Shown: piece by piece, positions 17,542 through 24,950 of the stretch | Numbering within the stretch: position 1 is the stretch's first letter | Layout: every line of letters starts with the position of its first letter | Assembly: GCF_024519725.1 (NCBI RefSeq) | Contig: NZ_JALJRK010000040.1 | Coordinates: forward strand, 1 to 48,010 | Reading direction: 5' to 3' | From: Microvirga sp. Mcv34 | Lineage (GTDB): Bacteria > Pseudomonadota > Alphaproteobacteria > Rhizobiales > Beijerinckiaceae | Length of the DNA stretch: 48,010 bases | Translations under genes and position numbers: made by a program | The notes under the pieces: model-generated | The model's database searches: none | What the model was told of the DNA's origin: nothing | What the model saw: the letters and a program-made list of their open reading frames with translations, nothing else

Positions 17542-18276
17542 ATGAGCAGCCCGCCTCAGCATGGAAGTGACTTCACCTTTCCCTGGTCGGTCGATCAACA
17601 ACCGCAAAACAACCTCATCGAAAAACTCGAGCGATTCTACAGGCTGAGCCTTCTGCGCTGGCGCTTCCTCGAAGCATGCCGGCAGGCGGCGCGTCCCAGA
17701 CTCACACAGGCCGGCGCCGTGCTCGACCAGACGATGCTCGCCACGGCTTTGATCGTCGTACCCAAAGTGATGGCCGGCTGGGACAGGCTTCGTCCCGCTC
17801 TGGTCTCCCACGCGCGAGCGCTGCGGCCGTTCCTTCCTCTTGCCAGCGAAGAGGACGATGTGCTGGCCGCCGATCCGGCCTGGGAAATCCTCGCCGAGTT
17901 TCAGGCGCTCGCTCCCGACCAGCAGGACAAGGCGGCCCGGAACCTCGCACTCCTGTGGGACCATTTCGAGCATATGTTCGGAGGCCTGAGCGGCTTTCTG
18001 GCGGAGCCGGCCATCGAGCAATCCGTCTATCTCGATAAGCTGACGACGGCCTCGCGGCGGATGAAGCTGGCGCGCGGGTCGGAGGTCGCCTTCCACTATG
18101 TCACGGTCGAGCTGATGCGGCTCTACGTCTCCTACCTGCAGCTCCGACGGTCGGACCGGCCGGCTTTGGCGCTGGCCGCCAATGTCGTGGCCCTGATCAG
18201 CTGTGGGCGCATGGCGACGCCTGCAATCACATCCGAGGTGGAGCTCGAGCGGGCGCCGCATGCGCAGGCAGCCTAG
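17542..18276 (+). CDS. Hypothetical alpha-helical protein
   Basis: A 244-residue protein with no recognised domain. It is predicted to be mostly helical and soluble, with a mildly hydrophobic segment near 218-230 (ALALAANVVALISC). The pattern of the first 100 residues (ENFYRLSLLRWRF-like aromatic/Arg clusters) gives no family. The start is weakly supported: no good Shine-Dalgarno precedes the ATG at 17542. The TAG stop forms the first bases of a palindromic repeat that also looks like a terminator. Confidence 0.65.
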   Translation: MSSPPQHGSDFTFPWSVDQQPQNNLIEKLERFYRLSLLRWRFLEACRQAARPRLTQAGAVLDQTMLATALIVVPKVMAGWDRLRPALVSHARALRPFLPLASEEDDVLAADPAWEILAEFQALAPDQQDKAARNLALLWDHFEHMFGGLSGFLAEPAIEQSVYLDKLTTASRRMKLARGSEVAFHYVTVELMRLYVSYLQLRRSDRPALALAANVVALISCGRMATPAITSEVELERAPHAQAA

Positions 18277-18381
18277 CGCATCGGACGTGAATTCGAACTC
18301 ACGTCCGATGCGCTAAGTTTTTGGTTTGGCGCATCTTTCCACGCAGAACCGGTTTCCACTCTTGCGTTCGATGTTTTAGCG
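18274..18381 (+). repeat. ~107-bp palindromic intergenic repeat, copy 1, with terminator-like hairpin
   Basis: A perfect 17-bp inverted repeat (TAGCGCATCGGACGTGA at 18274-18290, complement at 18299-18315) closes an 8-nt loop and is followed by AGTTTTTGG, so it can serve as a terminator for the gene at 17542. The element continues to about 18381 with GGCGCATCTTTCCACGC, AACCGGTTTCCACT and a closing TTTTAG. A clear second copy lies inverted at 20775-20882. Similar elements are common in rhizobial genomes. Confidence 0.85.
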
Positions 18382-18397
18382 CCCTCACGCGATCATG

Positions 18398-18434
18398 AAA
18401 AAGGTCCGAGAGGCTCAGGCTCCTCCCGGACCTT
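18398..18434 (-). terminator. Rho-independent terminator of the 18456-18743 gene
   Basis: On the minus strand a 13-bp stem with one mismatch (arms 18422-18434 and 18401-18413, loop of 8) is followed by a run of T, total five including the stem end. It starts 21 bp after the stop codon. Confidence 0.8.
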
Positions 18435-18455
18435 GGTTGGATGGGATCGTGAGGC

Positions 18456-18743
18456 TTAACGGCAGCGGCGGATGCGGCGCGTGACGGTATCGCCGTCGTC
18501 GTTCTCCTCGCGGATCACCACGGTCCGGCAACGATCGATGCTGCCGGTCGACAGGTCGTCCCGGTCGTAGACGCGCCGGTGCTCGATATAGCGGCGCTCG
18601 TGGCGGTCGCGATCCGGACCGACGCGGACGCTCGGGCCGTCAGGGCCGATGCCGAACTGTACTTGAGCAGATGAAGGCGTCGAGACGACGACACTCGAAC
18701 CGATCAATGCGGCCGCCAGGAGCCAAACGGACTTCTTCATCAT
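18456..18743 (-). CDS. Small secreted protein with Cys-X21-Cys tail, copy 1
   Basis: A 95-residue protein with a signal peptide (KKSVWLLAAALIG to PSSAQ, cleavage near residue 27). The mature start QFGIGPDG is followed by a charged Arg/Asp-rich middle and a C-terminal hairpin CRTVVIREENDDGDTVTRR ending RRC. The two cysteines are 22 residues apart, as in the paralog at 20051-20386, so a disulfide in the periplasm is likely. Function unknown. ATGs at 18743 and 18740 both fit the upstream GGAG. Expression may be stress-induced through the promoter at 18774. Confidence 0.8.
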   Translation of the reverse strand: MMKKSVWLLAAALIGSSVVVSTPSSAQVQFGIGPDGPSVRVGPDRDRHERRYIEHRRVYDRDDLSTGSIDRCRTVVIREENDDGDTVTRRIRRCR

Positions 18744-18773
18744 TCCATCTCCACGTATTGTCGTTGGGAGACA

Positions 18774-18798
18774 AACGCGTTACTTCGATTTACGTTTC
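18774..18798 (-). promoter_or_regulatory. EcfG-like promoter
   Basis: Read on the minus strand: GAAAC, 16-bp spacer, CGTT, one base off the general-stress consensus GGAAC-N16/17-CGTT, 31 bp upstream of the secreted-protein start at 18743. Confidence 0.5.
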
Positions 18799-18917
18799 AT
18801 GGAATGAATTCATAAAGATCTCGACGCTCGGTTCTCAGGGCAAAACCAAGGCAGGCTCGAAAACAACTATAATCGGTAATCGGCACTGCGGACGAATACA
18901 CGCTGGCGGCGCGTTTG

Positions 18918-19490
18918 TCAGATCGGCCCTCTCGGAATGTCGTGCCAGTAATCCCGCAGCTCCTGCTCGCGCTTGCGGTCCGGCCAGACCTGGTCGTCGC
19001 CGTAGAAGGCGGGCGCGCCCTGGACCTGGGCCTCGGTCACGTCGGTGCGGTAGCCTTCGAGGTCCTTGTCGTAGGACAGCTTGTCCCATGGAATCGTATG
19101 GTGATGCACCCCGATGCCCAGGAAGCCGCCGAAGATCATGTCGACGTAGAGAACCTTGCCGCTCACCTTCTCGATCAGCAGGCGCTTGATGGTGCCGATC
19201 TGCGTGCCCCGTGGGTCGTAGACGGCGGTGCCTTCCACGCGGTCGCTCTCGATCACCGGGTGCCAGGCGGCCGTCCGGTTGATGGGCCCCCAGAGATAGG
19301 AGCCGTTCTCGATGATACCCGCTGCCACGACGGCCCGGCTCACGTCGAGATTCCACTCGTCGTCGGGGCCGATCCGGCGGTCGAGTTCCCAGGGGCCTTG
19401 GTCGGCGGGCAAGGTCTCGCCCGCCTCGTTGTCGGCGAAGCCGCGCAGCTCGGGGGTCATCTTGGACCGGAACACGTAATAGGTTCTCAT
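18918..19490 (-). CDS. PRC-barrel domain protein
   Basis: A 190-residue soluble protein. Residues about 75-150 (HPVIESDRVEGTAVYDPRGTQIGTIKRLLIEKVSGKVLYV, seen in parts) fit a PRC-barrel, a fold found in photosynthetic reaction-centre H subunit and RimM and often in stress-related rhizobial proteins. The N-terminal 70 residues (YYVFRSKMTPELRGFADNE) look like a separate small domain that I cannot name. The C-terminus is charged. GGAGG at 5 nt supports the ATG at 19490. A likely EcfG promoter lies 75 bp upstream. The ligand or partner is unknown. Confidence 0.82.
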   Translation of the reverse strand: MRTYYVFRSKMTPELRGFADNEAGETLPADQGPWELDRRIGPDDEWNLDVSRAVVAAGIIENGSYLWGPINRTAAWHPVIESDRVEGTAVYDPRGTQIGTIKRLLIEKVSGKVLYVDMIFGGFLGIGVHHHTIPWDKLSYDKDLEGYRTDVTEAQVQGAPAFYGDDQVWPDRKREQELRDYWHDIPRGPI

Positions 19491-19564
19491 GAGCGCCTCC
19501 CATCCGACAGGAATCGCTGCGCATTCCTCATGGCGATAAGCGGCCGTGAGGCGATTGCAAGTTC

Positions 19565-19590
19565 AACCTCAAGGTCTTCAACCCGGTTCC
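19565..19590 (-). promoter_or_regulatory. EcfG-like promoter
   Basis: Read on the minus strand: GGAAC (19590-19586), 17-bp spacer, GGTT (19568-19565). The -35 is perfect and the -10 deviates by one base. It precedes the PRC-barrel gene. Confidence 0.5.
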
Positions 19591-19720
19591 TCGCACCTGC
19601 GAAAAACCGCGCGAATGCACCTTTTTGCCACGTGCTTTACGACATTGGAGCGCGGGTCTTTCGGTGGTAGGCTTCTCCCTCAAGCAAGACGCGCTTCGGA
19701 GTTCAGGGAAAGAACCAGCA

Positions 19721-19996
19721 GTGGCAGACTTGGCAATATCCTTGCTCGTCGTTCTGGCTGGCGCCATCGGGATGCTCCTGCTGCTGCTCACGTGGTTCGG
19801 CGGCAGAACCATCACGCCGGAAATCGACGATGATCTCGATCCCATCCTGGGCGCACGCGATCCGGTGGCGATCTACGAATCCCATGGCCCGTTCATCCCC
19901 ATGCCGGCGCATCTGAAGACCAGCGATCAGATGGTGGAGTGGATGACCAAGGAGCTTCCCAAGCTCACGGCGGAAATCGCAAATCCCCGCGCATGA
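19721..19996 (+). CDS. Hypothetical single-span membrane protein
   Basis: A 91-residue protein with one strong membrane span at about 4-26 (AISLLVVLAGAIGMLLLLLTWF), then a cytoplasmic-type soluble tail rich in Asp, Pro and Lys. I do not recognise it. The GTG at 19721 is chosen because AGGGAA stands about 10 nt upstream and earlier starts are TTG codons in non-conserved sequence. The spacing is longer than ideal, so the start is uncertain. Confidence 0.6.
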   Translation: MADLAISLLVVLAGAIGMLLLLLTWFGGRTITPEIDDDLDPILGARDPVAIYESHGPFIPMPAHLKTSDQMVEWMTKELPKLTAEIANPRA

Positions 19997-20050
19997 CATT
20001 GCCCATGTGGGCATCGCCCATGTATCAGCGCCGGATAATCGGACTGACCG

Positions 20051-20386
20051 TTAGTCGCAGCGGCGGACCCGCCGCGTGACAGTGCGTCCCCAATCGTCCT
20101 CTTCGCGGATGATGATGTTGCGGCAGCGGCTCTCATAGCCGTAGCGGCGTCCCTCACGCAGCGCGTCCCGACGGCCCGCCTCATAGGCGCGGTTGCGATC
20201 CTCCTCCCGACGCTCGCGCCAGCGCTCGCGACGTTCATAGCGCTCCTGCTCGGGATCGCGCACGCCGATCTGCGGACGACCATCGGGCCCGATTCCGAAC
20301 TGGAGCTGCGGCTGGGCCAAGGAGGGAGAAGAGACGAGAAGGCTAGAACCCAATGTGGCAATGGCCAGGAAAACGATTTTTCGCAT
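20051..20386 (-). CDS. Small secreted protein with Cys-X21-Cys tail, copy 2
   Basis: A 111-residue paralog of the 18456-18743 product: signal peptide (RKIVFLAIATLGSSLLVSS to SLAQ), QFGIGPDG shortly after cleavage, then a longer Arg/Glu-rich insert (ERWRERREEDRNRAYEAGRR, coiled-coil-like). It ends with the same Cys-X21-Cys hairpin, from CRNIIIREEDDWG to VRRC. The conserved ends and variable charged centre suggest a structural or binding protein of the periplasm; the target is unknown. It has its own EcfG-type promoter. Confidence 0.82.
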   Translation of the reverse strand: MRKIVFLAIATLGSSLLVSSPSLAQPQLQFGIGPDGRPQIGVRDPEQERYERRERWRERREEDRNRAYEAGRRDALREGRRYGYESRCRNIIIREEDDWGRTVTRRVRRCD

Positions 20387-20417
20387 CAGATAATGTCCTA
20401 TTCAACAATCGCATTCC

Positions 20418-20443
20418 AACGCCCGCCCATAAAACGCGGTTCC
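20418..20443 (-). promoter_or_regulatory. EcfG-type general-stress promoter
   Basis: Read on the minus strand: GGAAC (20443-20439), 17-bp spacer, CGTT (20421-20418). A perfect match to the alphaproteobacterial general-stress consensus, 32 bp before the ATG of the secreted protein. Confidence 0.75.
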
Positions 20444-20504
20444 AAACAAGAAACGGTATGACTGTCGGCAATGGTTCAATGAAAACGGGATACGTGGCCT
20501 TAGA

Positions 20505-20621
20505 TCAAGGAAACATCAAAGCTGAAGCCAGAATACTGACAGCATAGGCCATGGCGATCAGAAGCGGCGCAAGCATTGCGGCGGAAGCGAGCAGGAAAAC
20601 CGACAGGCTGAGACTGCGCAT
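20505..20621 (-). CDS. 38-residue single-span membrane peptide, copy 2
   Basis: Thirty-eight codons and a TGA, starting MRSLSLSVFLLAS and ending SILASALMFP. One hydrophobic span fills nearly the whole peptide. AGGAG lies exactly 7 nt before the ATG at 20621, as in the paralog at 15229-15345. Both peptides have Leu4, Ser7, Pro19, AYA at 25-27, Ile30 and a C-terminal Pro. Function unknown; small membrane peptides often modulate a larger membrane protein, but no partner is identifiable here. Confidence 0.72.
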   Translation of the reverse strand: MRSLSLSVFLLASAAMLAPLLIAMAYAVSILASALMFP

Positions 20622-20774
20622 GATCTGGCTCCTTCAATCGTGCAGCTTGCAGCGTAACCGGAACCTGGGCCGCAACATGGCACAACCTTGGCCAAACATG
20701 AGAAGCTCTGCATAGATAAAGCTCTTATATAGCCTTGCAGCACCTGGTTTTTCTGTCGAAAATCGCATGAAATC

Positions 20775-20882
20775 CTAAAGCACCGAGCGCAAAAGTGAGA
20801 ACCGGTTTTGCGTCGAAAGATGCGTCAAACCAAAACATGAGAGCATCGGACGTGAGTGCGGTTTCACGTGCGTTGCTCTAAC
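20775..20882 (-). repeat. ~107-bp palindromic intergenic repeat, copy 2
   Basis: Inverted relative to the copy at 18274. Read on the minus strand it begins TAGAGCAACGCACGTGA, then TCACGTCCGATGC, GTTTTGGTTTGACGCATC, AACCGGTTCTCACTTTTGCGC and a closing TTTAG. It aligns over the full length with copy 1, with scattered changes. Its TAG is the stop codon of the DUF454 gene. Nothing else is seen between 20622 and 20774. Confidence 0.85.
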
Positions 20883-21273
20883 GATCGGGAGCGTCCGTGA
20901 CCAGGACGCCGGCACGATCCCGCGGCGTCGGGCGCGTCGCGATATAGAGCGCGACGCTGCCCATGATAGCCGCGAGCACAACGGGAAGAACGCGACTTTC
21001 CGTCAGCCACAGAATCAGCGCATAGGACAGGGCGAGCGTCGTCAGCGCATAGATCTTGGCGTGACGCGGGATGGCCCTTTGATCGCGCCACGTGGTCAGG
21101 AGAGGGCCGAAGCGAGGATGGTTGTAGAGCCTCTCGGCCAAGGCCGGATTGGAGCGCGCGAAGCACCAGACCGCCAGGAGCACGAACGGCGTCGTCGGCA
21201 GGACCGGCAGGAAGATGCCGATGATGCCGAGCGCGAGACTCGCATAGCCGAGGCAGAGGAAGAAGAGGCGCAT
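20878..21273 (-). CDS. DUF454 (YbaN family) inner-membrane protein
   Basis: A 131-residue membrane protein. The start MRLFFLCLGYASLALGIIGIFLPVLPTTPFVLLAV (given in parts in the family as LPVLPTTPF) and the CFARSNPALAERL loop are diagnostic of DUF454/YbaN. Three hydrophobic spans are visible: 3-35 as a hairpin, then about 75-92 and 97-113. Function unknown. An alternative ATG at 21309 would add 12 polar residues. The stop codon belongs to the adjoining repeat. It may be co-transcribed with the amidase gene 28-64 bp upstream. Confidence 0.88.
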   Translation of the reverse strand: MRLFFLCLGYASLALGIIGIFLPVLPTTPFVLLAVWCFARSNPALAERLYNHPRFGPLLTTWRDQRAIPRHAKIYALTTLALSYALILWLTESRVLPVVLAAIMGSVALYIATRPTPRDRAGVLVTDAPDR

Positions 21274-21337
21274 CGTCGTGTCTCTCGCCGGACGGATCGG
21301 AATGGGCATAACGCGCCGTTCTCCGGTTTCGTGCCGC

Positions 21338-22636
21338 TCACACCCCCTGACCCAGCAGGGTCTCGACGCTTGCGGCGATGTCGAGGAGACGCCGGTCATG
21401 GCCGTGGCGCGCCACCAGCATGAGCCCGACCGGCCGCTCCGTGCCGGGGATCGGCAGGGAGATGCCGGTGAGGTCGAACTGGTTTCCGAACGTGGTGTTG
21501 CGCAGGATCAGATCATCGGTCTTGTTGTAGAGCTTGGTGTCGGCCTCGAGCGGGGCGATCAGAGGGGCCGAAATGGCGGTGGCCGGCAGCACCAGCACGT
21601 CGAGAGGTGACAGGCGCTCGTCTATGGCGGCGATGAGCGCGCGCCGGCGGCGCAGCATGCGGATATAGATCGGCGCAGGCACCTTGCCGCTGCGCGCGAT
21701 CCACCAATGCACGCGCGGGTCGATCTCGGCGACCTTGGCCTCGAGCCAATCCGCGTGAACCTCGGACGCTTCGATGGACGCGATCGAGGACGTGACGGTG
21801 TTGTCCTTCATGGCGTCGAGCAGATCCTCGATGCCGTGATCGACGATCCGCGCCCCGGCTCCGGACAGGCGCGCCAACGCGGCCTCGAAGGCCTGCTCCA
21901 CCAGGGGCTCCGTCTGCCCGAACAGGCGCCCGCGCGGTACGCCGATCCGAAGGCCCGCCAGGGAATGGGGAGTCAAGAGGCGCGGTTCCTCGCCCGCCAT
22001 GACGGCGTCCGTGAAGGCGCAGGCCTGCACATCGCGCGCGAGCGGCCCGATCGAATCGAGACTGGGTGCGAGCGGAAACGCGCCGTCGAGCGGAACGCGA
22101 TGCGCGGTGGGCTTGAACCCGACGACGCCGTTGAGGGCCGCCGGAATGCGCACCGAGCCGCCGGTATCGCTGCCGATGGAAATCTCGCTCGTGCCCTCCG
22201 CCACCGTGACGCCCGCTCCCGAGGACGAGCCGCCCGGAATGCGCGAGGGGTCCGTCGCATTGCCGGGCGTACCGTAATGGGGATTGAGGCCGATTCCGGA
22301 GAACGCGAACTCGACCATGTTGGTCTTGCCCAGGATGACGGCGCCCGCCCGACGCAGGCGGCGCACGATGATCGCGTCCTTGTCGGCGGGAGGCGCGTCG
22401 CGCAGGGCGATCGAGCCCGCGAGGGTCGTCTCGCCCGCCACGTCGAACAGGTCCTTGATCGACACGATGGCGCCGTCGAGCGGACCAAGCGAGAGACCCG
22501 CGCGACGCCGCGCATCGGCCGCATCGGCGGCGATCCGCGCCGCATCCTCGTAGACGCGCAGAAACACCCGTTCGTCGTCCCTGCGCGCGTCCAGGCGCGC
22601 CAGAATGGATTCGAGCTTGTCGCGGGTCGTCGTCAT
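21338..22636 (-). CDS. Amidase signature family enzyme
   Basis: Hydrolyses a C-N amide bond; substrate unknown. The 432 residues carry the full Ser-cisSer-Lys triad: K61 in SIKDLFDVAG, S137 in PGGSSSGAG, and nucleophile S161 in GSDTGGSVR, with the standard 24-residue spacing between the serines. The lineage includes GatA, but no gatB or gatC is nearby and the C-terminus is not GatA-like, so a stand-alone amidase is more likely. The ATG at 22636 (MTTTRDKLES) has no clear Shine-Dalgarno. Confidence 0.9.
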   Translation of the reverse strand: MTTTRDKLESILARLDARRDDERVFLRVYEDAARIAADAADARRRAGLSLGPLDGAIVSIKDLFDVAGETTLAGSIALRDAPPADKDAIIVRRLRRAGAVILGKTNMVEFAFSGIGLNPHYGTPGNATDPSRIPGGSSSGAGVTVAEGTSEISIGSDTGGSVRIPAALNGVVGFKPTAHRVPLDGAFPLAPSLDSIGPLARDVQACAFTDAVMAGEEPRLLTPHSLAGLRIGVPRGRLFGQTEPLVEQAFEAALARLSGAGARIVDHGIEDLLDAMKDNTVTSSIASIEASEVHADWLEAKVAEIDPRVHWWIARSGKVPAPIYIRMLRRRRALIAAIDERLSPLDVLVLPATAISAPLIAPLEADTKLYNKTDDLILRNTTFGNQFDLTGISLPIPGTERPVGLMLVARHGHDRRLLDIAASVETLLGQGV

Positions 22637-22697
22637 GAGGGCACCGGATGAGAGGAGATTAGTTCCAGGGTTGAGCCGGGATGGCACTTTAACGCAA

Positions 22698-22796
22698 CCC
22701 TGTCATCCCCGTCGAACGTTGTGCGGGGGAGGGCCGTTGCGTCGAAGTGCACGTGGATCCCCTTCCCTCACTTCACTTGGCCTGAGGATGACACGG
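22698..22796. repeat. Probable palindromic intergenic repeat
   Basis: Outer arms TGTCATCC (22701-22708) and GGATGACA (22786-22793) bracket about 77 bp with GTTGTGCGGGGGAGGG in the middle. The layout resembles rhizobial intergenic elements ending in TGTCATCC. Only one copy is present here, so the call rests on recalled similarity. Confidence 0.4.
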
Positions 22797-22811
22797 CAGA
22801 AGCCTTATCCT

Positions 22812-24950
22812 TCACGACGCATAGCGCTCCTGGGCCTCGCCCGGGCCAGTCTGGTCCGACGTCATGGTCGAGATCGGGAAGGTGATGACGCAGCGGATGC
22901 CCGCGGGGGCGAAATCGAGCTTGATCTCGCCGCCGAGCTGCTGCGCGAGACCGCGCTGGATCAGCTTGGAGCCGAAGCCCTGGCGCTCGGGCTTCTTCAC
23001 CAGCGGGCCGCCGCTTTCGACCCATTCCACGAGAAGCGCCGGCTGTCCGCTCCCCGACGTGACGGCCCACATCACATGCACCTTGCCGTCCGGGACCGAG
23101 AGAGAGCCGTATTTGACGGCGTTCGTCGCCAGTTCGTGCACGGCGAGCCCCAGGGCGAGGACGGCGCCCGGCTGCAGATTGATGCGCGGGCCGCGCAGGC
23201 GGATGCGCTGCCGCATGCCGTCCTGATAGGGCTCCAGCTCGTTCTTCAGCACGTCTTCCAGGAGCGCACCCTGCCAATGGGTAGCCGTGAGCAGATCGTG
23301 GGTCTTCGCCATGCCGTGCAGCCGGTCCATGAAGGCGTTCCACGCGGCGGGATCGCTGTTGTCGGCAGAGCGTCGGGTCAGCGAGGCGATCGACTGGACG
23401 GTCGCCAGCGTGTTCTTGACCCGGTGGTTGAGCTCGTGCAGCAGAAGCGCCTGCCGCTCTTCCGCCAGACGGCGCTCGGTGATGTCCTGAGACACGCCGA
23501 CGATGGACAGCTGTCCATCCGGACCGTTCCTCATCCGGCCACTCACGCGGATCCAATGCTCGCTGCTGTCGGGCCAGAGCACGCGATACTCCATGTGAAG
23601 ATCCGCACGGTTCGCAAGCGCCTGTGCGACCGCTTCGGCTTGCCCGGCGCGGTCGGCGGGATGAATCGATGCAACGAGATCCGCATAGGAGAAAGGCTCG
23701 TCAGGCCCGCGCCCGAAGTTCGCGCGGCAGATCGCCGATGTGGTGAACACTCCCGTGGACGGGACCAGCTCCCAGGAGCCGAGATGCCCCGCATTGAGCG
23801 CCAGGCGCAGGCGCGCCTCGCTCTCGGCCATGTGGGCGAGAACCTCTTCCCGCTCCCGCTCGTGCTTGCGGATGCCCGTGGCCGCTTCCACGAGCGCCTT
23901 CTTGATCGTGTCGAATTCGAGCACGCGCGTGGTGGCCCGATCGGTGATTTCGCTGCCGCGGCCGAGGGACTGGGCCGCCGTCACGAGCCGGTCGACCGGC
24001 TTCGAGATGGAGCGCGAGAGCAGGACGGCCAGGAGGATGCCGCCGAGGATGACCGCTCCGAGAATCGTGAGCCAGAAGAGCGAGCGCTGGGCCGATTTCG
24101 CCAGCTCCGTTTCCGGGATGCTGATGACGAAGGACCAGCCGTAGGTCGGCGACTGGCTGAAATAGGTGCGCACCGGAATGCCGTCGAGCGTCACGCTCCG
24201 CAGAAGACCTTCCGGCTGGGCCGCCAGGGCCTCCTGGACATTGGCGCTGGCCGGCTGCCCGACGAAGCGCTCCGGCGCCCGCGAGCGCGCCACGAGAATC
24301 CGGCTCCGGTCGAGCACGGCGGCGTTCCAGTGGTCCGCGACCCTCTGGTCGCGGATGATGTTCTGGAAGACGTCCGGCGTGATCCCGAGCGAGAGGACGT
24401 AGGCGACGCGGTCGTCGACCATCACCGGCACATCGATGGTGATGAGCCGCTGTCCCGTCAGCGACCCTACATAGAGATCCGACACATAGGGCTTGCGGGT
24501 TTCCGCGACGCGCCGCAGCACGTCCGGGCGCTTGCTGTCCGCCAGAATGACCCCGTAAGGCACGCGGGTGTTGAGGATGATGCGGCCGCCGGGTTCGGAG
24601 AGCGCGACCCAGGAGGGGTCCGCGAGATTGGTGCTTTCCGCCAAGCGGTAGAAGACGTCGAACTCGCCCCGGGCGAGGCTGGGCGCCCGGGACAGAACCT
24701 GCAGGGCGACCACGAATTTCTCGATCTCGCGATCGAGCGACAGGCTCAGCGCGCGCGCCGTCTCCTGCATGCGCAGGTCGATGGCCCGCCGCTCGGAACG
24801 GTAGGCCGAGTAGAGGCCCGCCGCCGCCACCAGCATGGTCGGCAGGGCGAGCACCAGCACCAATCCCCACAGCACCTGGCGCAACGAGGTCCGGGCGCCC
24901 TGGGACAGGTCCCGGGCCGCTTTCACGGAATATGATCTTCGCCCGATCAT
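22812..24950 (-). CDS. HWE-type sensor histidine kinase with periplasmic sensor and PAS domain
   Basis: A 712-residue membrane kinase. Span 1 is at about 27-48, a dCache-like periplasmic region at about 50-285, and span 2 at about 290-312. A HAMP-like linker, a PAS/PAC domain (about 378-495, ending SIVGVSQDITERR) and the kinase core follow. The kinase has LLLHELNHRVKNTLATVQ with phospho-acceptor H509, the N-box HELATNAVKYG (605-615) and W643-V-E645, the features that define HWE kinases. It starts directly after the TAG of the preceding receiver-kinase gene (24951-24953), so it is the last gene of the transporter-phytochrome operon. Signal and partner are unknown; it may signal to the two receiver proteins just upstream. 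Confidence 0.93.
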   Translation of the reverse strand: MIGRRSYSVKAARDLSQGARTSLRQVLWGLVLVLALPTMLVAAAGLYSAYRSERRAIDLRMQETARALSLSLDREIEKFVVALQVLSRAPSLARGEFDVFYRLAESTNLADPSWVALSEPGGRIILNTRVPYGVILADSKRPDVLRRVAETRKPYVSDLYVGSLTGQRLITIDVPVMVDDRVAYVLSLGITPDVFQNIIRDQRVADHWNAAVLDRSRILVARSRAPERFVGQPASANVQEALAAQPEGLLRSVTLDGIPVRTYFSQSPTYGWSFVISIPETELAKSAQRSLFWLTILGAVILGGILLAVLLSRSISKPVDRLVTAAQSLGRGSEITDRATTRVLEFDTIKKALVEAATGIRKHEREREEVLAHMAESEARLRLALNAGHLGSWELVPSTGVFTTSAICRANFGRGPDEPFSYADLVASIHPADRAGQAEAVAQALANRADLHMEYRVLWPDSSEHWIRVSGRMRNGPDGQLSIVGVSQDITERRLAEERQALLLHELNHRVKNTLATVQSIASLTRRSADNSDPAAWNAFMDRLHGMAKTHDLLTATHWQGALLEDVLKNELEPYQDGMRQRIRLRGPRINLQPGAVLALGLAVHELATNAVKYGSLSVPDGKVHVMWAVTSGSGQPALLVEWVESGGPLVKKPERQGFGSKLIQRGLAQQLGGEIKLDFAPAGIRCVITFPISTMTSDQTGPGEAQERYAS

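Noticed and set aside
22605..24935. Very long plus-strand open frame (776 codons) across the kinase gene
   Set aside because: Antisense shadow of the HWE kinase in GC-rich DNA; composition is Arg/Gly/His-rich with no domain.
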